Assembly (NCBI GenBank): GCA_949372755.1
Contig: CASIBO010000001.1
Location: 372,001 to 436,000 of the forward strand
Direction of reading: 5' to 3'
Source of the DNA: UBA9926 sp018645765
GTDB taxonomy: Bacteria; Pseudomonadota; Gammaproteobacteria; Pseudomonadales; Azotimanducaceae
DNA: 64,000 nucleotides
Positions 54,084-63,243 of the stretch are shown here, one piece after another. Each line of letters begins with the position of its first letter. Within the stretch, counting starts at the first letter, position 1. A program made the translations under genes and the position numbers. Under the pieces are notes generated by a model, which was not told the origin of the DNA, ran no database searches, and worked only from the letters and a program-made list of their open reading frames with translations.

Positions 54084-54824
54084 TTACTCGGGCTTCTGGC
54101 TCTTTGTCTCAAGAAACCGCGCCTCTTGATCTGTTACACCGCGGCGCTTTAACAGATCAGGACGCCTTGATTGCGTTACCACCAAAGATTGCTGATGTCG
54201 CCACTGCGCGATCGCCTTGTGGTCGCCGCTGAGCAACACCTCTGGCACGACTCGCCCACCGACTGTTTCAGGACGCGTATACTGCGGGTATTCGAGCAAT
54301 CCGTCAATAAAAGACTCATCATTTTTTGAAGATTCGTCGCCGAGCACCCCTGGAAGAAGCCGAATCAAGGCATCAAGCGCCATCATCGCTGGCAATTCGC
54401 CCCCGCTGACGACAAAATCCCCAACACAAACCTCAAGATCGACAACGGAATCGATAACCCGTTCGTCCAATCCTTCATACCGGCTGGCCAAAAAAACCAT
54501 CTCATCAAAATTCTCAATCCACGCTGCAAGCAACCCTTGATCCAGTGGCTTTCCTCTTGGCGAGAAATGGACAACGATCGGCGCTCCCCCTACTGCGGCC
54601 TTAGCAGCTTTCACCGCTTCCAACATCGGCTCGGCTTTGAGCACCATTCCTGGGCCGCCGCCATAAGGCCGATCATCAACCGTCCCATGTCGATCATCAG
54701 CAAAGGTCCGAGGATTCACAACCGTTAAGGTGACCAAATTCCGTTCAAAGGCCCGACTTGTCACGCCGAAGTCTCGGATCGCATCGAACATTTCGGGCAT
54801 CAAGGATACGACGGCAAACTTCAT
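54084..54824 (-). CDS. trmD: tRNA (guanine-37-N1)-methyltransferase
   Basis: TrmD makes m1G37, preventing +1 frameshifts. I place the start at the ATG at 54824, which overlaps the rimM stop (ATGA); this gives MKFAVVSLMPEMFDAIRDFG and 246 residues. The SPOUT knot is visible in DRPYGGGPGMVLKAEPM, ASRYEGLDERVID and VGDFVVSGGELPAMMALDAL. Confidence 0.97.
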   Translation of the reverse strand: MKFAVVSLMPEMFDAIRDFGVTSRAFERNLVTLTVVNPRTFADDRHGTVDDRPYGGGPGMVLKAEPMLEAVKAAKAAVGGAPIVVHFSPRGKPLDQGLLAAWIENFDEMVFLASRYEGLDERVIDSVVDLEVCVGDFVVSGGELPAMMALDALIRLLPGVLGDESSKNDESFIDGLLEYPQYTRPETVGGRVVPEVLLSGDHKAIAQWRHQQSLVVTQSRRPDLLKRRGVTDQEARFLETKSQKPE

Positions 54825-55354
54825 CAGAAGTCCTTGGACCAATTGACTAAGATTGAGCGAGTTTCCAGATCGACCTTCAAAATGAACTGCGGCTCGACAT
54901 AGGGAATAAGCCGCTCAAGGCCGTCAACACTGCCGGCATAAGGCTCCACTATCAAAACATCATTAGCGCCGGTTTCAACCAACCGCGCGACCCTGCCGAG
55001 GATTTCACCTTCTGTATTATCAACGGTTAGACCCATCAGCTCATGCCAATAGAATTCGCCTTCCGGCAATTGTGGGAAATCAGCCTTTTCGGTCCAGATC
55101 GTGGCGCCGACCCAGGCCTCAGCCTGATTTCGGTTATCAACGTCTTTGAATCGAACTTGAATTTTTTTACCCTGTTGGCGAACTTCCGCCACTTCTACAG
55201 CAATGAGTTTGCCGTGTTGGCGGACATGCCAGGGATGGTAGCTAAGAATTTGTTCTGCGGGGTCGGTATCGGAAAAAAGCTTAATCCATCCCTTGACACC
55301 ATGGACCCCAACGATTGATCCAATCTGGATCAGGGCATCCTCTGAGGCAAGCAA
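54824..55354 (-). CDS. rimM: 16S rRNA processing protein RimM
   Basis: RimM binds S19 and assists 30S head maturation. The 176 residues have the N-terminal domain IGSIVGVHGVKGWIKLFSDTD and the PRC-barrel part FYWHELMGLTVDNTEGEILG and LIPYVEPQFILKVDLE. It lies between rpsP and trmD, overlapping trmD by one base in the ATGA junction. Confidence 0.97.
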   Translation of the reverse strand: MLASEDALIQIGSIVGVHGVKGWIKLFSDTDPAEQILSYHPWHVRQHGKLIAVEVAEVRQQGKKIQVRFKDVDNRNQAEAWVGATIWTEKADFPQLPEGEFYWHELMGLTVDNTEGEILGRVARLVETGANDVLIVEPYAGSVDGLERLIPYVEPQFILKVDLETRSILVNWSKDF

Positions 55355-55371
55355 TGGATTAATCTCGGGCG

Positions 55372-55650
55372 TTAAGCCGCAGCTTCGGCTTCAGGCTCAA
55401 CTTGAACGACCTTGCGGTACGCTTTGATCAATGACTTTACGCGATCTGAAGGCTGCGCACCTTGGCGAGTCCAGTAATCAATACGATCAAGATCAAGGCG
55501 CATTTTTTCGTCTGCGTTCTTTGCTAACGGATTGAAAAACCCGACGCGTTCTATAAAGCGTCCATTGCGGCTTTCGCGACGGTCAGCAACACTGACGTAG
55601 TAAAAAGGCCGCTTTTTGGTGCCGCCGCGTGCTAATCGAATTGTTACCAT
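55372..55650 (-). CDS. rpsP: Ribosomal protein S16
   Basis: S16 is an early-binding 30S protein. The 92 residues include MVTIRLARGGTKKRPFYYVS, ADRRESRNGRFIERVGFFNP and RIDYWTRQGAQPSDRVKSL, with a short Ala/Glu tail. It is the first gene after the long ffh-rpsP spacer and heads rimM-trmD-rplS. A TATAAA at 55794-55789 (minus) is a possible -10 of its own promoter. Confidence 0.98.
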   Translation of the reverse strand: MVTIRLARGGTKKRPFYYVSVADRRESRNGRFIERVGFFNPLAKNADEKMRLDLDRIDYWTRQGAQPSDRVKSLIKAYRKVVQVEPEAEAAA

Positions 55651-56205
55651 GTTCTCTTCACCCTTACTTCAATGTCTAGAAATTTTCTGCGTCGCCCCTG
55701 ACCATTCTCAGAAAATGCTGGCCGCAGACCTTGCTTGTCTTACGCAGCCCTCACGATCTCAAGCGTTGCGCATCGTTTGAATGCTAACTTTATAAATGCT
55801 GGATTTGTTCTCTACGGGTTTTGCTACCAAACCGTACTACCCAGCTGTTCTTTTTAGGTCTCTTTACACCGCCTTTCTATTCAAGCCTCTTTAAACAGTC
55901 TTTCTATCCAAGCCTTTTTACACAGCCTTTCTATCTAAGCCTTTTAACGCAGCTTTCTTTGCAAGCGATTCAGTTCTTCCTTCGCCACCGCGATGACCGC
56001 TCATGGTCTCTTTTATCGAGCACTTTATATTCCGAAGCTCCTCCCAATAGGCCAAGCGCTCATCGCACCCCAAAGCCCTTGAGACGACCCACCTCGCAGA
56101 GGGCGCCTATTGTAAGACAATCGCCTGCGGAATAAAACCTCTGTAATGCCCACGATCGACAATGCTTGCGCCGACAAAAAACAGCCGAATGCTTGCCTTA
56201 TTGCG
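55651..56205. other. Long intergenic region between ffh and rpsP
   Basis: 555 bases, transcribed from the minus strand if ffh reads into rpsP. It holds the rpsP leader, a TATAAA at 55789-55794, a 27-bp tandem repeat (55856-55963) and about 240 unremarkable bases after ffh. A plus-strand frame at 55821-56135 exists only because the repeat is in phase with codons. No 4.5S RNA, tRNA or other known RNA was recognised. Confidence 0.5.
55856..55963. repeat. 27-bp tandem repeat upstream of rpsP
   Basis: Four adjacent copies of 28, 27, 27 and 26 bases with the plus-strand consensus AGCCTTTTTACACAGCCTTT followed by CTATCCA. The copies differ at several positions, so the array is not recent. It is pyrimidine-rich on plus and purine-rich on the strand transcribed towards rpsP. 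Confidence 0.85.
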
Positions 56206-57570
56206 CTAAAACGGACGGCCGCCCTGATTCATCATCCCGCCTAAACCGCGCATCATATTGGTCATGCCACCTTTCTTGCCGAGCTTTTTCATCATTTTTT
56301 GCATTTGTTTATGCTGCTTGAGCAGACGGTTCACATCTTGGATTTCTGTTCCCGAACCGCGGGCAATCCGGCGTTTGCGCGACCCACTAATCAGATCTGG
56401 AAAACTACGCTCTTTCGGCGTCATCGAGTTGATCATCGCTTCAAGCTGACCAAAGTTTTGTTGGTCAACTCGCGCCTTTGCCGTTTCAGCCATGTTGCCC
56501 ATCCCCGGAAGCTTATCCAGCATGCCGGTTAGCCCGCCCATGTTGTTCATCTGTTGGATCTGATCCCGAAAGTCCGAGAGATCAAAGCTACGGCCCTTTT
56601 GGATCTTTTTAGCAAGCTTTGTCGCTTTGTCCTTATCGATCTTTTGCTCAGCTTCTTCGATCAGCGACATGACGTCGCCCATGCCCAGAATCCGAGACGC
56701 AATTCGATCCGGATGGAATAATTCTAAAGCCTCGATCGTTTCGCCTTGACCGATAAATTTAATCGGCCGACCCGTGACTTGGCGAACTGACAAGGCAGCA
56801 CCACCTCGGGCATCGCCATCCGCTTTGGTTAAAACAACACCCGTTAGGGGTAGGACTTCGCCAAACTGTTTGGCCGTATTGGCAGCATCCTGGCCGGTCA
56901 TCGCATCGACAACGAAGAGCGTTTCAACCGGGTCTAGATGCCCATGTAACTTAGAGATTTCCTGCATCATGTCGTCGTCAATGGCAAGCCGCCCGGCGGT
57001 ATCAACAATCAACACATCAACAAACTGTCGCTTTGCAGCCTGCAACGCGTCTTTCGCAATTTGCTCAGGCGCCTGATCAGTCGATGACGCAAAAAAACTA
57101 AGTCCTGCGCTCTCTGCCAGGGTCTGCAACTGCTGAATGGCCGCAGGACGATAGACATCTGTGCTGACCAACATGACCTGTTTATCCTCACGCTGTTTCA
57201 ACCAAACGCCAAGCTTTGCCGCTGTCGTGGTTTTGCCCGCGCCCTGAAGTCCGGCGAGGAGAATCACTGCAGGCGGTTGGCTATTGAGGTCAAGACCTTC
57301 TGAGGCGCCGCCCAGCACGGCCACCAATTCTTCATTAACGATCTTTAAGAAAGATTGCGCAGGCGACAAACTCGCACCAACCTCCACGCCAATCGCCCGC
57401 TGCCGAATTCGGTCCATAAAATCCTGGACCACAGCCAAGGCGACGTCGGCGTCGAGTAATGCCAGACGGACCTCACGCAAGGTTTCCGCAATATTGTCTT
57501 CTGATAAGGTTTTTTTGCCGCCAATTTGACCCAGCGCCGCACTGACCCGGCGGGTTAAATTATCAAACAT
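56206..57570 (-). CDS. ffh: Signal recognition particle protein Ffh
   Basis: Ffh with 4.5S RNA targets inner-membrane proteins to FtsY. The 454 residues have the N domain (FDNLTRRVSAALGQIGG), the G domain (GLQGAGKTTTAAKLG, DTAGRLAIDDDMM, TKADGDARGGAALS) and the Met-rich M domain (MTPKERSFPDLISGSRKRRIARGSG and KQMQKMMKKLGKKGGM). The rpsP operon follows after 555 bases; ypjD is divergent. Confidence 0.98.
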   Translation of the reverse strand: MFDNLTRRVSAALGQIGGKKTLSEDNIAETLREVRLALLDADVALAVVQDFMDRIRQRAIGVEVGASLSPAQSFLKIVNEELVAVLGGASEGLDLNSQPPAVILLAGLQGAGKTTTAAKLGVWLKQREDKQVMLVSTDVYRPAAIQQLQTLAESAGLSFFASSTDQAPEQIAKDALQAAKRQFVDVLIVDTAGRLAIDDDMMQEISKLHGHLDPVETLFVVDAMTGQDAANTAKQFGEVLPLTGVVLTKADGDARGGAALSVRQVTGRPIKFIGQGETIEALELFHPDRIASRILGMGDVMSLIEEAEQKIDKDKATKLAKKIQKGRSFDLSDFRDQIQQMNNMGGLTGMLDKLPGMGNMAETAKARVDQQNFGQLEAMINSMTPKERSFPDLISGSRKRRIARGSGTEIQDVNRLLKQHKQMQKMMKKLGKKGGMTNMMRGLGGMMNQGGRPF

Positions 57571-57820
57571 AGTGTTGTGCCTTCTTTAAAATTATTCCAA
57601 GGATTAACCTTGCGGAATCTCATGCTCGTGTTGGCTGCGACAAACCGACCCGCTTTGCGGCCCAACATAAACCGAATCGGCGCAAATCACCGCTCAATGG
57701 CAATCATGCTGACCTATTTGACTCGGCGCCGTCAGGGCAATGCAAGAAGATCGCGTCTTTCAGCAGAGTTTAATCCGACTAACTGATATTATAGACTAAG
57801 AACTCCTCAAAGGGCCTACG

Positions 57821-58642
57821 ATGAGCGAAAGCTTCCAAACCTCTCCGAGCTTCATCCTGCTAGCGCTATTGACCGGCTTGCTCTATTTCACGAATGGACT
57901 CCGAGCGCGCAGTCGAGTCCAAAAGCGCATCGAAGCCACCAGAGCTGACGTCTTAAGCATCTCCCTCGGGTTAGTCGCCTGCTTGGGTCACGGCTTTTTG
58001 CTTAAAACCCGTTTGCTTCAAGGTGATGCCATCAGTCTCGGCCTGATCCCCATGCTGAGCGTGACGGCCTTTGCGATGAGCCTTGTGATTGCGCTCAATC
58101 AAATCCGACGCCCAATGAACCACATCGCCCAACTGGTCTTCCCGATCGCAGGGCTCACGCTGCTAATACAAACCGTCTACCCAGGCCAGGGTCCAATGCG
58201 GGTCGATGTTGCCCCCGCACTCACCCTGCACATTATCCTTTCGATACTAGCCTACAGTTTACTGGCATTAGGGGCCCTGCAAGCGCTGTATTTGACCTGG
58301 CATGATCAACGAATGCGGAAAAAGCAATCCGGGGCCAGTTTATTTTTACCCATTCAAACCCTCGACACCCTCTTATTTGAGTCGATTTGGACCGGTTTAA
58401 TTGCCTTAACCCTTGCCATCGGCACGGGCTTTTTGTTCATGGATTCGCACTCAGTACCGGGACTTATTCATCACACCATCCTTACCGCCCTAGCGTGGCT
58501 GGTCTTTGTGGTACTCCTCTGGGGCCGATATCGGCTCGGTTGGCGGGGCAGCCTGGCGGCGGGTTGGACGCTGCTTGGCTTTGCCTTCCTTGCGCTCGGT
58601 TATTTTGGCAGCAAGTTTGTGGTCGAAGTCCTGCTTTCCTAA
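57821..58642 (+). CDS. ypjD: YpjD/CcsA-type inner membrane protein
   Basis: A 273-residue polytopic protein of the cytochrome c assembly (CcsA/ResC-like) superfamily; about eight membrane segments. The typical segment ALTLHIILSILAYSLLALGALQA (about 137-159), and later LIHHTILTALAWLVFVVLLWG, contain the conserved histidines. Between ffh (divergent) and yfjD, it is in the E. coli and Pseudomonas ypjD position. The exact function is unknown. A TATTAT about 20 bases before the binding site is a possible -10. Confidence 0.9.
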   Translation: MSESFQTSPSFILLALLTGLLYFTNGLRARSRVQKRIEATRADVLSISLGLVACLGHGFLLKTRLLQGDAISLGLIPMLSVTAFAMSLVIALNQIRRPMNHIAQLVFPIAGLTLLIQTVYPGQGPMRVDVAPALTLHIILSILAYSLLALGALQALYLTWHDQRMRKKQSGASLFLPIQTLDTLLFESIWTGLIALTLAIGTGFLFMDSHSVPGLIHHTILTALAWLVFVVLLWGRYRLGWRGSLAAGWTLLGFAFLALGYFGSKFVVEVLLS

Positions 58643-58713
58643 AACTCGGGCCTTGACACGAAAGGGACCGATCCGCTACAAGGTCTTCTTAATACTACAA
58701 GGCTCGACTCATC

Positions 58714-59979
58714 TTGGACGCCCCCTCAACAGGCACACTGCTCATTGCCGTGATTTGCTTGGTTTTCTTATCCGCTTACTTCTCCGCCTCCGAAACCGCC
58801 ATGATGGCGCTGAACCGTTATCGGTTGCGGCACTTAGCGAAGAAAGGTCATCGCGGGGCGCAACGCGCAGCGCAACTCCTTGAGCGCCCAGACCGGTTGC
58901 TCGGCGTCATCCTAATTGGCAATAACTTTGTAAACTTCTCGGCTGCATCCATCGCGACGCTGCTCGCGATTGAAATACTCGGAGAAAGTGGTGTCGCCTG
59001 GGCGCCCGTGATTTGCACCTTTGTTTTTCTCATTTTCGCAGAGGTTGCCCCCAAGACGATTGCAGCGGCGTTTCCAGAGCGCGTTGCATTACCTTCCTCG
59101 CATTTGTTGCGCGTGCTCCTATTCTTGTTTTACCCGCTTGTCTGGCTGGTTTCAGCGCTTTCCAATGGCTTGTTGCGCGTATTTGGCATCAATCATCTGG
59201 CCTCACAAAACGACCATCTCAGTCGGGAAGAACTGAGGACTCTCGTCTTTGATGGTGCAAAAATCGCATCCCAATCTCAGAATATGATGCTGGGCGTGTT
59301 GGATCTCGATGAGGTATCGGTTGATGACATCATGGTGCCTAAAAGCGAAATCATTGGCATTGATCTCGATGACGATCTTGACACGATTATTCAACAGTTG
59401 CGTAACGCCCAGCATACCCGGCTGCCTGTTTTTCATGAGAGCATCGAAAACATCGTCGGGATTTTGCACGTTAGAAGCGCGATACGATTTCTATCGAGCG
59501 AGACCCTAACCAAAGCCGCTTTGATGCAGGAAATTGATGAGGCCTATTTCGTGCCTGAGAACACCTCGCTGCAGACTCAAATCAGACATTTTCAAAAGCG
59601 AAAAGAGCGGATCGGACTGGTGGTTGATGAGTATGGTGACATTCAAGGCATTGTCACCCTTGAGGATATCCTGGAGGAAATTGTTGGTGAGTTTACGACC
59701 GACCTGGCTGCGGCAAGCAGCGACATTCATCCTCAGCAAGATGGCTCGTTTTATGTCGATGGCGGCGCCACCATTCGCGCGATTAACCGTGCGCTGAACT
59801 GGCAATTGCCCTCTGAGGGGCCAAAAACTCTTAACGGGCTCATTACTGAAACGCTAGAAACGATTCCCGAGGCGCCCGTTTGCTTAACCATTACGGGCTA
59901 TCAGATCGAAATCATTCGCCTTAAAGGCAACATGATCGTCACCGCCAAACTATTTCCTCGTTTAGACGTGGAACACTAA
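58714..59979 (+). CDS. yfjD: CNNM/HlyC-CorC family protein YfjD
   Basis: A 421-residue membrane protein with a DUF21 (CNNM) domain of four membrane segments (about 8-160, starting LLIAVICLVFLSAYFSASETAMMAL). A CBS pair follows (about 200-320, VDDIMVPKSEIIGIDLDDD and VVDEYGDIQGIVTLEDILEEIVGE), then a CorC/HlyC C-terminal domain. Related proteins act in Mg/Co transport or resistance. It appears to start at TTG (58714), with AAGG 13 bases before. It follows ypjD as in E. coli. Confidence 0.92.
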   Translation: MDAPSTGTLLIAVICLVFLSAYFSASETAMMALNRYRLRHLAKKGHRGAQRAAQLLERPDRLLGVILIGNNFVNFSAASIATLLAIEILGESGVAWAPVICTFVFLIFAEVAPKTIAAAFPERVALPSSHLLRVLLFLFYPLVWLVSALSNGLLRVFGINHLASQNDHLSREELRTLVFDGAKIASQSQNMMLGVLDLDEVSVDDIMVPKSEIIGIDLDDDLDTIIQQLRNAQHTRLPVFHESIENIVGILHVRSAIRFLSSETLTKAALMQEIDEAYFVPENTSLQTQIRHFQKRKERIGLVVDEYGDIQGIVTLEDILEEIVGEFTTDLAAASSDIHPQQDGSFYVDGGATIRAINRALNWQLPSEGPKTLNGLITETLETIPEAPVCLTITGYQIEIIRLKGNMIVTAKLFPRLDVEH

Positions 59980-60033
59980 ACCTCCCGTAAGCAAGCCATC
60001 GATCCCGGGCGCACACCTGATCACCGGTTGGGC

Positions 60034-62997
60034 CTAGGTGAAGATTGCCCGCGCAATGGCGCTCTTCGTTTGATCACAAATTGATTCCAATAACCCGAGG
60101 TGGGTTTGTAACGCAGGCGCTGACTTGGCTTTAGCCGCCAATTCGAGCTCGAAACACAGGTCTGCCAGCGTATGCGCCCCAACGGTGCGTGCAGACGATT
60201 TTAACTTATGGGCTTCGGCTCGAATGCGTTCATAATCTTCGACATCAAACCCAGACAGCATCCCCGCAACGCCTTGGTCGATTGACGACACAAACGCCTC
60301 CAAGAGTTGATTGAGCACTTCAACGTCATCACCAAATAAGGCATTGAGTTCTGACAGATCCAAGATGATCGATCCGGCACCCACCAAATCGGTTTCAGCA
60401 AGCACCTCAGGCGCATTAGGGATGGATTGATCGGTCTCTTGTGGGGTATTGGTCCTCAGATTCAGGTCGTGATCAGCGCTCGGCAAATAGGCGCTCAACA
60501 TCGTTTGCAGTGCACCGATTTCGAGCGGTTTAGAGAGGTAGTCGTTCATTCCCGCCTCAAAACAGGCCGCCGCGGCACCCTCCATGGCGTTGGCAGTAAT
60601 CGCAATAATCGGCAACGGATTACCCGAGCTCACTTCTTCTTGGCGAATTCTACGTGTTAACTCATATCCATCCATATTGGGCATATCGCAATCCGTCAAA
60701 AGCAAACCAATGCCGCCCAAGCGAATGCGGTCCAAGGCCGCAACCCCATCATCCACCAACTCGCACGCTAAGCCGAGGGTGTTGAGTTGTCGCCGAATAA
60801 CTTGTTGATTCACCGTATTATCTTCAGCCACTAAAATTAAAAGCCCTTCTAATGCTGCTTCTGCCGCCGTCATCGGTACCCAAGCGTTTTGAAGCACCTC
60901 CGCCATCTCGGTTTCGGTCACTAACCCATCGCGCCCTACGACCCGCGCGGCGGCCGACATTAATTCGCGTCGCCTGAAAGGGTTACTACTGATCAGCGCC
61001 AATCGATCCTTGACCAAACGCAGCCGCTGCCCACGACCCGCGCTAAAAAAGACCCATCCCACCTTCTGCGGCAAGGGGTTGGCTTCAACTCGGCGCCATA
61101 TCGCTTCTTGTTCAGACCGACTAAAACGATCCGATAAAATCACCACCGGCATCATTGAGATTGCATCCAATGCCAGCAACCTTTCCAAATCCATCGGATC
61201 CACAACCGCATGGCAATTAGCGCCCAACGGGGTTAGGACACCGCTGATCGATTCATAGCCTTGCGCGGATGAACTGACATAGAAAATATCGATCCCAGAC
61301 AGGTCCACGGCGCCGCGCTCCGGGGCGACATCCGGTGACTCTCGTAACCGAAGCTGTATTTGAAACTCTGCCCCCTGACCCAATTGACTGATCACCTCAA
61401 TCCGGCCCTGCATGACCTCGACAAGACGGCGGCAAATTGCAAGGCCCAACCCAGTACCCCCATAAATTCGACTGGTCGATTTCTCGGCTTGTGCAAAATC
61501 AGCAAAAATATTTGCTTGAGCCTCAGCGGATAACCCAATGCCTTGATCGATAACCCGAATCAAAACATCGCAATAGTCCCCAACTTGACGCTCAAGCTGC
61601 TCTATGCGCACGACGATCTCGGCCGACAAGGGCGAAAACTTGATGGCATTACCCACCAAGTTAACGAGGATTTGTCGCAAACGCAGGCCATCTAAGAGCA
61701 AATTGCTCGGCAGAGCCGGGTCTTGAATTAAGATGAGGGACTGCTGATGCTTCGCCGCATTCGCCGCGATCACTTCCAGCGCACTTTCTGAGACTTCCGC
61801 AAGATCTGAGGGCACACTCTCCAGCTCTATTCTCCCAGCCTCAATTTTTGAGATATCCAAAATATCGTTGATCAATGATAGAAGGGCTTTACCGGAATCT
61901 TGAATGGTCGCCACCATTTCCTTTTGATCTTCACTCAACGGACTGCGCTTCATCAAATCAACCATGCCCAGGATACCGTTCATAGGCGTTCTAATCTCAT
62001 GGCTCATACTGGCCAAGAAATTTGACTTGGAGCTCGCGGCAATCTCCGCGTTTTCAATGGCCGCTTTGAGCTCTGAAATATCAACCACGGTAATAATCTG
62101 ATCACCTGCAGGCAAACTTTTGATCGTGACTCGAACCCAGCGGTGACCGTTCAGCTCAAGATCCTGCTGAGCAAACCCCGCGAGACTGCCCTGCTCAAAC
62201 CAAGTTTTTACGACGGCTTTATCCGCACCCGACGGCGCGAGGATCAGCCCCTGATCGAGCATCGCATCGATCACTTGGATCCATTCCACCTCAGGACGCA
62301 GCATCTGAGCCACTTCCGGAAAAATCGCTCTGACCCTGCGATTTAGAAAGCGGATCATCTGGGACGGATCGACCAGAATATAGCCTTCCGAAAAGTGCTC
62401 TAGGGCCAGGTTCAGATACGTCTGCGCCTCACCCAATGAGGCCGATTTCTGGCTCAACTCGGACTCAAGGGTCTTCTCCGAATCTCGAAGAATGGCTTCG
62501 CGTCTGCGTTGCTCGGTTACATCAAAGATCATCAAAACACGAGTATTTTCGCCGCCAAGGGACAGCATAGAGGGTTGCGTTACAATCGTAATCACCTCAC
62601 CGTCTGACTTGACGATTTCGTATTCTCGTTCAGATAACTCCGGCTCTATACCCACCTTTTCCGAGAAGGCGGCACTGGACTGCGTCATAAACGCCGAAGC
62701 CGGCCGATCTTTTAGATCGCTTAAGCTGCGCCCCAATAACTGCTCCGCTGCCGGATTTACACTCAAGATCACTTGCCGACGAACGACGATTGAGGCCACT
62801 TTGCTTGATTGAAACCATTTCCAAAAACTATCGTCGCCCAATTCTTCTGAAGGCGCGGTGGCTCCGCCCGGGACCAACGGATTCGATGTACTTTGTGCGA
62901 TCGCCTGATCAATTTTCTGATCAATCCTGCGACTCATTCTGTAGAGCCCAATCGACAGCGCGATGACGCACATTACTAAGACCCATTGGGCATCCAT
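60034..62997 (-). CDS. Hybrid sensor histidine kinase (2 PAS, HisKA, HATPase, pseudo-receiver, receiver, Hpt)
   Basis: A 987-residue multi-domain kinase. One N-terminal membrane segment (5-20) without a periplasmic loop is followed by two PAS domains (about 58-165 and 192-310). HisKA has His333 in SMSHEIRTPMNGILGM; the ATPase domain has the N box (Asn450), DQGIG (484-488) and GGTGLGLAI (513-521). A receiver-like domain without acidic residues (about 565-690) precedes a true receiver (AEDNTVNQQVIRRQL, acceptor Asp769 in LTDCDMPNMDG, Lys823). The Hpt domain has His930 in AHKLKSSARTVGA. The layout resembles BarA-class kinases but has no HAMP. Partner and signal are unknown. Confidence 0.92.
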   Translation of the reverse strand: MDAQWVLVMCVIALSIGLYRMSRRIDQKIDQAIAQSTSNPLVPGGATAPSEELGDDSFWKWFQSSKVASIVVRRQVILSVNPAAEQLLGRSLSDLKDRPASAFMTQSSAAFSEKVGIEPELSEREYEIVKSDGEVITIVTQPSMLSLGGENTRVLMIFDVTEQRRREAILRDSEKTLESELSQKSASLGEAQTYLNLALEHFSEGYILVDPSQMIRFLNRRVRAIFPEVAQMLRPEVEWIQVIDAMLDQGLILAPSGADKAVVKTWFEQGSLAGFAQQDLELNGHRWVRVTIKSLPAGDQIITVVDISELKAAIENAEIAASSKSNFLASMSHEIRTPMNGILGMVDLMKRSPLSEDQKEMVATIQDSGKALLSLINDILDISKIEAGRIELESVPSDLAEVSESALEVIAANAAKHQQSLILIQDPALPSNLLLDGLRLRQILVNLVGNAIKFSPLSAEIVVRIEQLERQVGDYCDVLIRVIDQGIGLSAEAQANIFADFAQAEKSTSRIYGGTGLGLAICRRLVEVMQGRIEVISQLGQGAEFQIQLRLRESPDVAPERGAVDLSGIDIFYVSSSAQGYESISGVLTPLGANCHAVVDPMDLERLLALDAISMMPVVILSDRFSRSEQEAIWRRVEANPLPQKVGWVFFSAGRGQRLRLVKDRLALISSNPFRRRELMSAAARVVGRDGLVTETEMAEVLQNAWVPMTAAEAALEGLLILVAEDNTVNQQVIRRQLNTLGLACELVDDGVAALDRIRLGGIGLLLTDCDMPNMDGYELTRRIRQEEVSSGNPLPIIAITANAMEGAAAACFEAGMNDYLSKPLEIGALQTMLSAYLPSADHDLNLRTNTPQETDQSIPNAPEVLAETDLVGAGSIILDLSELNALFGDDVEVLNQLLEAFVSSIDQGVAGMLSGFDVEDYERIRAEAHKLKSSARTVGAHTLADLCFELELAAKAKSAPALQTHLGLLESICDQTKSAIARAIFT

Positions 62998-63243
62998 TGG
63001 CGCACCTCATATCGGTTTCAATTAACGTCGCAGCAAATCCGTTACGTCACATTACCCGAACATCCAATCGCATTAAGCGAATCAAGTCCCCTGCAAAGCC
63101 AGCGCTCGCGCTCTATGCGGTCCCACGCTTTGAACCATGAGCATTCAAACGTTGGTCCCAGTAGTTGGGCCCCAGGGCCTACCTAAGGCGAGACGCTGCG
63201 AGACTCGCCACCTTGGGCCTGCGAGCAGCAACCGATACTTGCT

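Noticed and set aside
55821..56135. Plus-strand 104-codon frame rich in Phe/Leu/Ser between ffh and rpsP
   Set aside because: It is open only because the 27-bp repeat keeps codon phase; no ribosome binding site, no family resemblance, opposite strand to both neighbours.
63187..63209. Hairpin GGCGAG...CTCGCC as the leuA terminator
   Set aside because: Only 6 bp with an 11-base loop and no T-run; too weak to call.
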